Below are positions 1 through 4,879 of a stretch of 5,110 bases of DNA, piece after piece. Below the pieces are notes generated by a model. It did not search any database. It was not told the DNA's origin and was given only the letters and a program-made list of their open reading frames with translations. The DNA lies in contig CAJOOD010000134.1 of NCBI GenBank assembly GCA_905236085.1, positions 1 through 5,110 on the forward strand, read 5' to 3'. The position numbers and the translations under genes were made by a program. This DNA comes from an uncultured Bacilli bacterium (GTDB taxonomy: Bacteria; Bacillota_I; Bacilli_A; RFN20; CAG-826). Each line of letters starts with the position of its first letter. The first letter of the stretch is position 1.

Positions 1-64
1 AAGCCACTAAACTTGTAAGCAAGAATAGAGAAGGGACGAGAAGCAATAATTTTTTCTTTTTCAT
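1..64 (-). CDS. Start of an exported protein (signal peptide only; runs off the left edge)
   Basis: Reading the minus strand from the ATG at 64 gives 21 open codons to the window edge. They begin Met-Lys-Lys-Lys-Lys, continue with a run of four leucines, and end Thr-Ser-Leu-Val-Ala: a textbook Sec signal peptide with a basic n-region and a hydrophobic core. The last visible residues, Leu-Val-Ala, would complete a lipobox if the next residue were Cys; the next codon begins with T, which allows this but does not prove it. A strong AAGGAG site lies 7 bases before the ATG. The gene follows the SGNH lipoprotein by 37 bases on the same strand, so the two are probably co-transcribed. The mature protein is outside the window and its function cannot be given. 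Confidence 0.8.
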   Translation of the reverse strand, partial: MKKKKLLLLVPSLFLLTSLVA

Positions 65-71
65 ATTCGAA

Positions 72-77
72 CTCCTT
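72..77 (-). promoter_or_regulatory. Ribosome binding site of the left-edge exported protein
   Basis: AAGGAG on the minus strand, 7 bases from the ATG at 64. It is the main evidence that this short edge fragment is a real gene start. Confidence 0.8.
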
Positions 78-86
78 TTTTATTTT

Positions 87-100
87 AACTATTGCTAGTT
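87..100 (-). other. Small hairpin between two genes (5-bp stem, GCAA loop)
   Basis: On the minus strand AACTA, GCAA, TAGTT forms a perfect 5-bp stem closed by a GNRA-type tetraloop. It sits just after the stop of the lipoprotein (102-104) and before the ribosome binding site of the next gene. No T-run follows on the minus strand, so it is not a standard terminator. It could be an RNA stability or processing element, or chance in AT-rich DNA. Confidence 0.3.
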
Positions 101-101
101 G

Positions 102-1319
102 TTACTTATATAATGAGGCTACATCTTGAGCCACTTGTTTTAAGATACTCGCGGTATTATCATCAATTGTTAATGGTGCGCCAGTATCTTGATTAAAACT
201 AGAATTCCATGTGGTATTATTAACATCAACTGAGAATAAAGATGCCACATGAACTAATGCGGAAAGATAAGCACCATAAGCAGATGGATGTTTATCATCA
301 GTATAATAAAGATTAATAGATTTATAATTAGTATAAACTTCAGAGAACGCTTGTCCTACTGGATGATATTTAACGCCTAATTCTCTAGCAACACTAGCGT
401 AAGCCTCTCTTAATTGACCTTCAAAGGCAACGATATCCCCATCAGCATAAGTATTAGCGCCAGAAGCAAATCCCCAAGTAGCATATAATCTTAATTCAGC
501 ATTGTCTTGATATAATTTGACCTTATCATATAACGCTTTAGCGCCATTTAAGAAATTGTTATAAGCACCCACTGGTCTAGTGGAATGTTCTTGAATAATG
601 ACATAGTCATATTGATTATTTTGTAATTTTTGTTCCACTTTTGCGCCGTATTCGTCATTTGCGTCGGCAAATCTTTCTAATGTCCAAGCTCCTTGTGTGA
701 CTCGATCGACATAGACCACTTCCCCTAAATTATTAGCGATGTTTCCAAATGTGGTAGGAATATCAGAATAATATGTAAAGCTATTGCCAATAAATAAGAC
801 TTTATATTGTTTCCATATCGCAGGAACTCCATCTCTTAAATACCAATAATTGCCTTCTCCTGTTGGAGCGTTTTCAGAATAATAATAGACTCTATTTTTC
901 GCAGTGACTGTAGAGGTAGCATAAGAATAGATGACTACACCGTTATCAAAAGCATTATCGCTGACAGTTAATAAGTCTTTACCGGCGACGACATAATTGA
1001 TATTAAAACTAGTAAATAAATAATCACCTAAGGAGGTAACACCATCACCGATAGTTAATTGGTTAATCTTTTTAGATATAGTGTAATATGGCTGAGCTTT
1101 CGTAGAAGCATAAGATAATGAGGCGCCACTTCCTTCAACGCTCATAGAATAATTATTGTTATTCTTAACAGTCTTAGCGATAAGGGAACGGTCCTGATTG
1201 ATAGAGATATCAAATTCCGCTCCATTAAAAGAAAAATTCTCCACTCCACCGCAACTAGATAATGATGCAACAAAAAGAACAGGTAAAACCATTAAAAATT
1301 GCTTAAAAGGACTACGCAT
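102..1319 (-). CDS. Surface lipoprotein with LRR-like segment and SGNH hydrolase domain (DUF4886-like)
   Basis: This 405-aa protein starts with a lipoprotein signal: basic residues 2-6, a hydrophobic stretch 8-20, and the lipobox Leu-Ser-Ser-Cys with Cys23 as the lipid-anchored residue, so it should sit on the outer face of the membrane. Residues about 85-170 resemble the last repeats and exit segment of BspA-type LRR_5 surface proteins (a GDGVTSLGDYLF repeat, then a Tyr-rich SENAPTGEGNYWYLRDGVPAIW-like stretch). Residues about 171-365 look like an SGNH hydrolase, closest by memory to DUF4886: nucleophile Ser180 in Gly-Asn-Ser, Gly210 as possible oxyanion residue, the core strand and QEHS motif at 238-246, and the Asp341-x-x-His344 catalytic pair. 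Such enzymes remove acyl groups, often acetyl, from glycans; the substrate here is unknown. The start is set by AAGGAG 11 bases upstream. It appears to be the first gene of a unit with the left-edge exported protein. Confidence 0.8.
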   Translation of the reverse strand: MRSPFKQFLMVLPVLFVASLSSCGGVENFSFNGAEFDISINQDRSLIAKTVKNNNNYSMSVEGSGASLSYASTKAQPYYTISKKINQLTIGDGVTSLGDYLFTSFNINYVVAGKDLLTVSDNAFDNGVVIYSYATSTVTAKNRVYYYSENAPTGEGNYWYLRDGVPAIWKQYKVLFIGNSFTYYSDIPTTFGNIANNLGEVVYVDRVTQGAWTLERFADANDEYGAKVEQKLQNNQYDYVIIQEHSTRPVGAYNNFLNGAKALYDKVKLYQDNAELRLYATWGFASGANTYADGDIVAFEGQLREAYASVARELGVKYHPVGQAFSEVYTNYKSINLYYTDDKHPSAYGAYLSALVHVASLFSVDVNNTTWNSSFNQDTGAPLTIDDNTASILKQVAQDVASLYK

Positions 1320-1330
1320 ATTATTTTTTG

Positions 1331-1336
1331 CTCCTT
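1331..1336 (-). promoter_or_regulatory. Ribosome binding site of the SGNH lipoprotein
   Basis: AAGGAG on the minus strand, 11 bases before the ATG at 1319. The spacing is slightly long but no other start fits the signal peptide better. Confidence 0.75.
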
Positions 1337-1362
1337 GTTTGTAACTTGTTATTAATATTATC

Positions 1363-1378
1363 GATTATTTTAATAATC
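1363..1378. repeat. AT-rich inverted repeat in the lipoprotein leader
   Basis: GATTATT and AATAATC form a perfect 7-bp inverted repeat around a 2-base centre, about 45 bases upstream of the lipoprotein start. It could be an operator, but the AT-rich composition makes chance repeats common, so confidence is low. Confidence 0.3.
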
Positions 1379-1395
1379 ATTTAAAATATCGTTTT

Positions 1396-1401
1396 ATTAT
1401 A
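1396..1401 (-). promoter_or_regulatory. Candidate -10 box for the SGNH lipoprotein
   Basis: A perfect TATAAT on the minus strand would start transcription near 1389 and give a leader of about 70 bases containing the inverted repeat and AAGGAG. No good -35 box lies 16-18 bases upstream. A promoter is needed somewhere here because a terminator precedes this gap, but the exact site is uncertain. Confidence 0.35.
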
Positions 1402-1463
1402 TGTGATATATCAAAAAGTTATATCTTAAATACTTCTTTTCAATTTGTTTATGATTAGATTTT

Positions 1464-1490
1464 AAATAAAAACCGCGTAAATGCGGTCTT
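1464..1490 (-). terminator. Rho-independent terminator after the glycosyltransferase
   Basis: On the minus strand ACCGC and GCGGT (1472-1487) pair around a 6-base loop. A-T and G-T pairs at the base extend the stem to about 8 bp. A T-rich tail (TTTTATTT) follows at once. It begins a few bases after the glycosyltransferase stop and ends the PHP-glycosyltransferase unit. The plus-strand side has no T-run, so it works in one direction only. Confidence 0.85.
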
Positions 1491-1491
1491 A

Positions 1492-2805
1492 TCAGTTATT
1501 CTTGATGTTTCGTTTAATGCTCTTCCATCCAGGGTTAGTTAATATTCCCCACACAATAGCTATATCCCAAACTAACATGAATATTGGAGATAATAATATA
1601 CCTAACCAATAACCTTTAAGATTTTTAATCTTGGTTTGTTCTTTAGATAATAATACCGCAAAGAATGTTTCGATGATATATACAGCGCTTAGACCACCTA
1701 AGACATATAATATATACCATAACAAATTAATAATTAAGGCTCTAGATTCCTCCATAGATATAAAGGCTGTAAAGATGTCGACTCCGCAATAACCCTGCAA
1801 AAAGTGGATAATTATGTAATAAATGTAATAAGCAGGGAACCAGAAAGTCGCTAAAATGGCAATTGGAATGAATAGCAATTGATAAAACATATCAAAATAT
1901 GTGAATTTAAATTTCTGAATAGAACGAGGTAATAATTTCCAATATATCTTCCAAAACATTTCATGTATGGCATGGCCCATTCTACCGAGTCTATTCATGG
2001 TGTCTTTTAATGTTGATGGTTGATCTTCATAAACCACTGCTTCAGCAACATAATGTATTTTTCTATCTTCTAGCATTCTTCTAACAGCGAATTCAGAATC
2101 ATCAGTGGCGCTTAAAGCATCCCAGCTACCGATATCTTCAAATACTGACATAGCCACCATCATGCCTGCTCCTGATAGCATAGAATTCATCTTAGTTCTC
2201 TCTCTAAAATTAGAACAAATTCTTGAATCCCTAATATAATAGCAGGCTGAAACTTTAGTCCAAATATTTTGTGTGGCATTGCTAGATGCTTCAAAACATC
2301 GAGCGATTTCCACTCCTGAATCAAGAGCGTCATTCATTTTCTCAATAAATTCTCTATTACATGTATTATCCGCATCAAATTTTATAAGAGCGTCATATTT
2401 ACCCTTATATTCATTAGACATTAATAAATCCACTAATTTTTTAATTGGATAGGCCGCTCTTTTTTTACTTGGGTCAGATTCATTTCTAAAAATAGTAATT
2501 GCCCCAGCTTCTTTTGCGGCCTTAAAGGTATTATCGCTACAATTGTCCGCACAGACAAAAACATCATATTTATCTCTAGGATAAGTTTGATTATTTAATA
2601 GGTTTGTAACCGTATTTTTAATGACTACTTCTTCATTATGCGCGGGAATGATAATCGCAAATCTATGTAATTTTTTAGCTTTAGGAAATTTCTTTGGTTT
2701 TAAAGGGATAAATAAGATAAATAATATCTGAAAAAGAAATCCTAATGATGCAATAACTATAACAATATAATTGATGATTTCTAATATGCGATATGTTATT
2801 TCCAT
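1492..2805 (-). CDS. Membrane family 2 glycosyltransferase
   Basis: A 437-aa inner-membrane GT2 enzyme expected to move a sugar from a nucleotide donor to a lipid or growing glycan on the cytoplasmic face. An N-terminal membrane segment (about 10-34) leads into the GT-A domain: Pro-Ala-His-Asn-Glu at 54-58, the donor-site Asp87 in CADNCSDNT, the metal-binding Asp-Ala-Asp at 144-146, and the acceptor-side Thr-Asp-Asp at 234-236. About three hydrophobic regions follow (roughly 303-336, 356-386, 398-422), the layout of polysaccharide synthases such as the PgaC and hyaluronan synthase groups. The usual QxxRW motif is not intact: the matching stretch at 271-276 reads Asn-Arg-Leu-Gly-Arg-Met. It follows the PHP gene by 30 bases and ends in TGA directly followed by TAA. 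No Shine-Dalgarno sequence precedes the ATG. The product cannot be named from sequence alone. Confidence 0.85.
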   Translation of the reverse strand: MEITYRILEIINYIVIVIASLGFLFQILFILFIPLKPKKFPKAKKLHRFAIIIPAHNEEVVIKNTVTNLLNNQTYPRDKYDVFVCADNCSDNTFKAAKEAGAITIFRNESDPSKKRAAYPIKKLVDLLMSNEYKGKYDALIKFDADNTCNREFIEKMNDALDSGVEIARCFEASSNATQNIWTKVSACYYIRDSRICSNFRERTKMNSMLSGAGMMVAMSVFEDIGSWDALSATDDSEFAVRRMLEDRKIHYVAEAVVYEDQPSTLKDTMNRLGRMGHAIHEMFWKIYWKLLPRSIQKFKFTYFDMFYQLLFIPIAILATFWFPAYYIYYIIIHFLQGYCGVDIFTAFISMEESRALIINLLWYILYVLGGLSAVYIIETFFAVLLSKEQTKIKNLKGYWLGILLSPIFMLVWDIAIVWGILTNPGWKSIKRNIKNN

Positions 2806-2806
2806 A

Positions 2807-2821
2807 GCAAATATATATTGC
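2807..2821. repeat. Short inverted repeat at the glycosyltransferase start
   Basis: GCAA and TTGC flank a 7-base AT centre, ending one base before the glycosyltransferase ATG (2805). It occupies the place where a ribosome binding site would be expected and where none is seen. Only 4 bp pair on each side, so it may be chance. Confidence 0.25.
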
Positions 2822-2835
2822 CAAATTATTAGGCT

Positions 2836-3612
2836 TTAATCAAACTTTAAATTTTGGGAATAGTCAATTCCCACTTCTTTTAAGAATAACTTTACATTCT
2901 CATAATTAACATTTTCAAAATCACATGGATTATGAGCGTCTATTCCTAAAATGACTTTGATATTATAATTTTTAACTATCTTCCAGAATTCTTTATATGG
3001 GTAGTCAATAAAATTCATATCATAATGTCTAGACCTAAAATGGGCGAGATTGATTTCTAAGGGAATATCTAATTCTTCCGCTACTTTACATATTCTATTA
3101 CAAGCATTAATAGATACATCATCCCAGTGATGATAACCAACCAAATAATGATCTGGGTGAGCGACATATTTAAATAAACCAGTCCTCATGCCATCTATTA
3201 ATGAGTCGACATATTTATTAACCACTCCTGGCTCGGTATAACGATAAAATTTAATTTCATTATTCTCATCTAAAGCGCAGTGATTGCCTAAGATAAGATA
3301 TTCAATCTTCTTAGAATCTAATAATTCTTTGTAATAAGGATAATAGTAAGGTATCGCTTCCGCTTCAAAGCCGATATGAATCTTGATTTTATCTTTATAT
3401 TTTTCCTTTAATTTATTTAATGAATTAACATAATCATCTAATAAAGAATAATCACCTCGCATATGGGGTTGAGGATGATCTTTTAACATGATGTGGTCAG
3501 TAAATCCCAATTCAGTGATACCAAAATCAATCGCGCTTAAGACATATTCTTCATCTTTTCCTGAAGCATGTCCACATCGATATGTATGAGTGTGAAAATT
3601 CTTGTCAATCAT
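2836..3612 (-). CDS. PHP-family phosphoesterase, histidinol-phosphatase-like
   Basis: A 258-aa cytoplasmic metal-dependent phosphatase of the PHP superfamily, about the usual length of the HisK/HisJ-type histidinol-phosphatases. The metal-site residues are all present: His7 and His9 (HTHT), His15, Asp39-His40 (TDH), Glu83 in GFEAE, His111 (GNH), His152 in AHPD, and Asp225 and His227 in GIDAH. The family reaction is removal of phosphate from L-histidinol phosphate, but no histidine biosynthesis gene is nearby and paralogues act on other phosphate esters, so the substrate is open. It is first in a unit with the glycosyltransferase. The ATG at 3612 lies just before the first metal ligands, so no later start is possible. 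No Shine-Dalgarno sequence precedes it; an extended -10 box lies 7 bases upstream instead. Confidence 0.85.
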   Translation of the reverse strand: MIDKNFHTHTYRCGHASGKDEEYVLSAIDFGITELGFTDHIMLKDHPQPHMRGDYSLLDDYVNSLNKLKEKYKDKIKIHIGFEAEAIPYYYPYYKELLDSKKIEYLILGNHCALDENNEIKFYRYTEPGVVNKYVDSLIDGMRTGLFKYVAHPDHYLVGYHHWDDVSINACNRICKVAEELDIPLEINLAHFRSRHYDMNFIDYPYKEFWKIVKNYNIKVILGIDAHNPCDFENVNYENVKLFLKEVGIDYSQNLKFD

Positions 3613-3613
3613 G

Positions 3614-3632
3614 TTTATGATTTTATCATAAA
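3614..3632. promoter_or_regulatory. Perfect inverted repeat (operator candidate) over the PHP promoter
   Basis: TTTATGAT and ATCATAAA form a perfect 8-bp inverted repeat with a 3-base centre, ending one base before the PHP ATG. It fully covers the extended -10 element at 3620-3628. A dimeric repressor bound here would block RNA polymerase; in RNA it would form a weak AU-rich hairpin. The symmetry is seen directly; the operator role is inferred. Confidence 0.5.
3620..3628 (-). promoter_or_regulatory. Extended -10 promoter of the PHP gene (leaderless geometry)
   Basis: TGATAAAAT on the minus strand matches an extended -10 (TGN plus TAAAAT). Seven bases separate it from the PHP ATG, so transcription should begin at or within a base or two of the start codon. 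A TAGACA hexamer, 5 of 6 to the -35 consensus, lies 19 bases upstream of TAAAAT. The same arrangement occurs at the phosphatidyltransferase. Confidence 0.5.
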
Positions 3633-3654
3633 TTTAAGACGATTTGTCTAAAAG

Positions 3655-3660
3655 ATTATA
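3655..3660 (-). promoter_or_regulatory. Alternative -10 box for the PHP gene
   Basis: A perfect TATAAT on the minus strand with a weak TTATTG hexamer 17 bases upstream. It would give a leader of about 36 bases lacking a ribosome binding site. It competes with the leaderless option above, or both may be used. Confidence 0.35.
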
Positions 3661-3767
3661 TTTTGCTGTTTTAAATACAATAAATTAATCTAAAACCATA
3701 TCAAAACTGGGCTATTTTTGTTTAAATTGCAAAACATTATTTTTTTGTGTTAAATAAATTAAAAGCA

Positions 3768-3776
3768 TGCTAAAAT
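3768..3776 (+). promoter_or_regulatory. Extended -10 promoter of the YgjV-like gene
   Basis: TGCTAAAAT on the plus strand, an extended -10 with the same TAAAAT hexamer as two other genes here. Transcription would start near 3783-3784, leaving a leader of about 19 bases that contains AAGGAG. No convincing -35 box is seen. The element overlaps an AGCATGCT palindrome at 3764-3771. Confidence 0.5.
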
Positions 3777-3786
3777 AAACGGCTAA

Positions 3787-3792
3787 AAGGAG
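3787..3792 (+). promoter_or_regulatory. Ribosome binding site of the YgjV-like gene
   Basis: AAGGAG, 9 bases before the ATG at 3802. An earlier ATG at 3795 is too close and its frame stops after five codons, so the spacing decides the start at 3802. Confidence 0.8.
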
Positions 3793-3801
3793 AAATGCAA
3801 G

Positions 3802-4104
3802 ATGGAGAATGATATTTGGATTGAAGTACTTGGTTATGTTGGAATGGCATTTGTTGTTATTTCTTTCTTGTTTAAAAATGTTAAATTTTTGCGATTATTT
3901 AATTTAATCGGTTCTATCTTTTCTGCGACATATGGAATATTAACCAAAACTTATCCCACTATGGCCTTAAATTTAATCTTGGCTTTAATTAATTTCTCAA
4001 TGCCAGTCGCATGGTTTATTAAAGATAAACATAATAAAAAGAATTCTAATAAGGTAGAATTCGAAGGCTCTAGTGAAAATAAAGACAAAAAGAAAGAAAA
4101 CTAA
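3802..4104 (+). CDS. Small YgjV-like inner-membrane protein
   Basis: A 100-aa protein with three hydrophobic stretches at about 5-24, 32-48 and 53-73, followed by a charged tail (about 74-100) rich in Lys, Glu, Asn and Ser. The pattern Gly-Tyr-Val-Gly-Met-Ala, Ile-Ser-Phe-Leu-Phe-Lys, Leu-Arg-x-Phe-Asn-Leu-Ile-Gly, then Tyr-Gly-Ile-Leu and Ala-Leu-Asn, resembles the YgjV family of small membrane proteins, whose function is not established. It is the only plus-strand gene in the window, divergent from PHP and convergent with the phosphatidyltransferase, with its own promoter, ribosome binding site and terminator. It is therefore an independent single-gene unit. Family assignment is by memory of the pattern and is moderate. 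Confidence 0.75.
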   Translation: MENDIWIEVLGYVGMAFVVISFLFKNVKFLRLFNLIGSIFSATYGILTKTYPTMALNLILALINFSMPVAWFIKDKHNKKNSNKVEFEGSSENKDKKKEN

Positions 4105-4718
4105 TCCAGATTATTAGAGTCTGGATTTTTTTCTATTTTTGAATTATTTCTCTTTAATAAAAATATTGATTTATTAGACTCACTATATTCTTTAGCTAAT
4201 ATATGAATTAAGAACAATTCAATCGCGGAATAAAAGCAGATTAATCCACCCGCGAAGACATAAGAGGTATAGAGCCAATATATTTCTCCGATTAAGAAAA
4301 ATGGTAAGAAGCAAATTAATGCTCCTTGCATCTTATCCGCATAGGTATGTATAGAAGAAAATCTATGAAATTTAATCGCACAGATGATGTAATTGATAAG
4401 ATGAATCGCTGTGACAATGATAACAATTGACCAATGTTCCCAACCAAATAAACGTAAAAGAGTTGGGAATATAGATATCGCCATCGCTAAATAGAATAAA
4501 ATATCAGCAATGCTATCAATGATTGAACCTAAACGCGATGTTAAATTATATTTCCTAGCGATGAAGCCATCTAAGGCATCTGTTATCGCAGTTATAGAAT
4601 AAACTATAAAGAAAGGCAAAGATAAGGGAACCAAAAACAAGATTGCTACTGATCCAACAATTCGCATCATAGTAATCATATTAGGAATGTTTTTTACAAA
4701 TTTGTTTGGTTCACCCAT
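4101..4718 (-). CDS. CDP-alcohol phosphatidyltransferase (PgsA/PssA superfamily)
   Basis: A multi-pass membrane enzyme that joins a CDP-activated lipid to an alcohol to make a phospholipid. The whole signature is present: Asp47-x-x-Asp50-Gly51-x-x-Ala54-Arg55, eight residues, Gly64-x3-Asp68-x3-Asp72, preceded by the family's Ile-Pro-Asn-Met-Ile-Thr-Met-Met-Arg-Ile start. About five to six hydrophobic segments fill residues 20-175, and a polar tail ends the protein. The His-Thr-Tyr-Ala-Asp-Lys stretch near 124-129 suggests a side branch of the family rather than a clear housekeeping PgsA, so the alcohol is not named. The frame is open up to an ATG at 4790 (229 aa), but the extra 24 residues look like translated AT-rich leader. 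The ATG at 4718 gives 205 aa, normal for the family, and has an extended -10 just upstream. The last codons lie in the shared terminator. Confidence 0.8.
   Translation of the reverse strand: MGEPNKFVKNIPNMITMMRIVGSVAILFLVPLSLPFFIVYSITAITDALDGFIARKYNLTSRLGSIIDSIADILFYLAMAISIFPTLLRLFGWEHWSIVIIVTAIHLINYIICAIKFHRFSSIHTYADKMQGALICFLPFFLIGEIYWLYTSYVFAGGLICFYSAIELFLIHILAKEYSESNKSIFLLKRNNSKIEKNPDSNNLD
4103..4132. terminator. Bidirectional terminator between convergent genes
   Basis: AATCCAGA (4103-4110) and TCTGGATT (4120-4127) form a perfect 8-bp stem with a 9-base loop. A seven-T run (4126-4132) follows on the plus strand, ending the YgjV-like transcript directly after its stop. On the minus strand the stem is followed by a T-rich stretch beyond the TAG stop (TTTTCTTTCTTTTT), so it can also end the phosphatidyltransferase mRNA. 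The stem lies within the last codons of the phosphatidyltransferase. Confidence 0.85.
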
Positions 4719-4725
4719 AAATTTA

Positions 4726-4734
4726 ATTTTAACA
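4726..4734 (-). promoter_or_regulatory. Extended -10 promoter of the phosphatidyltransferase (leaderless geometry)
   Basis: TGTTAAAAT on the minus strand, then exactly seven bases, then the ATG at 4718 that best fits the protein. There is no Shine-Dalgarno sequence. The hexamer and the spacing are the same as at the PHP gene. No good -35 is seen at 17 bases. If the longer start at 4790 is right, this element would lie inside the gene and be meaningless. Confidence 0.45.
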
Positions 4735-4879
4735 CAACTCGAAATATTTTGTTTTTTTAATTTATTAAAGTTTACAAAAAACAAAAACATGTTACTTTTA
4801 TTCTTCTAATAAAGGCATTTAAAATGAAATTTAAGTAAAATAATCAAGTTTTAATAGGTTTTATATCATCTTAGTAAGG

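Noticed and set aside
1320..1491. Possible small gene or riboswitch upstream of the SGNH lipoprotein
   Set aside because: No open frame with a ribosome binding site was seen, and the only GC-containing structure is the glycosyltransferase terminator.
1492..1497. TGA of the glycosyltransferase read as tryptophan (Mycoplasma code)
   Set aside because: A TAA follows at once, so it would not change the gene. Tryptophan codons checked are TGG, and no full-length gene contains an internal TGA.
2836..3612. Assignment of the PHP gene as hisJ/hisK
   Set aside because: All metal ligands fit, but without other his genes the substrate cannot be fixed, so no gene symbol was given.
3706..3725. Possible terminator hairpin (CAAAA and TTTTG arms) in the divergent region
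   Set aside because: The stem would contain almost only A-U pairs, is weak, and lies between divergent promoters where no transcript needs to end.
4719..4790. N-terminal extension of the phosphatidyltransferase from the ATG at 4790
   Set aside because: The 24 extra residues show no family similarity, no ribosome binding site precedes them, and the inner ATG at 4718 gives the usual family length with the conserved start close behind.
4791..4879. Search for a terminator or RNA gene between the right-edge membrane protein and the phosphatidyltransferase
   Set aside because: Only AT-rich sequence with imperfect short repeats was found; no GC-containing stem with a T-run and no tRNA-like or riboswitch-like structure.
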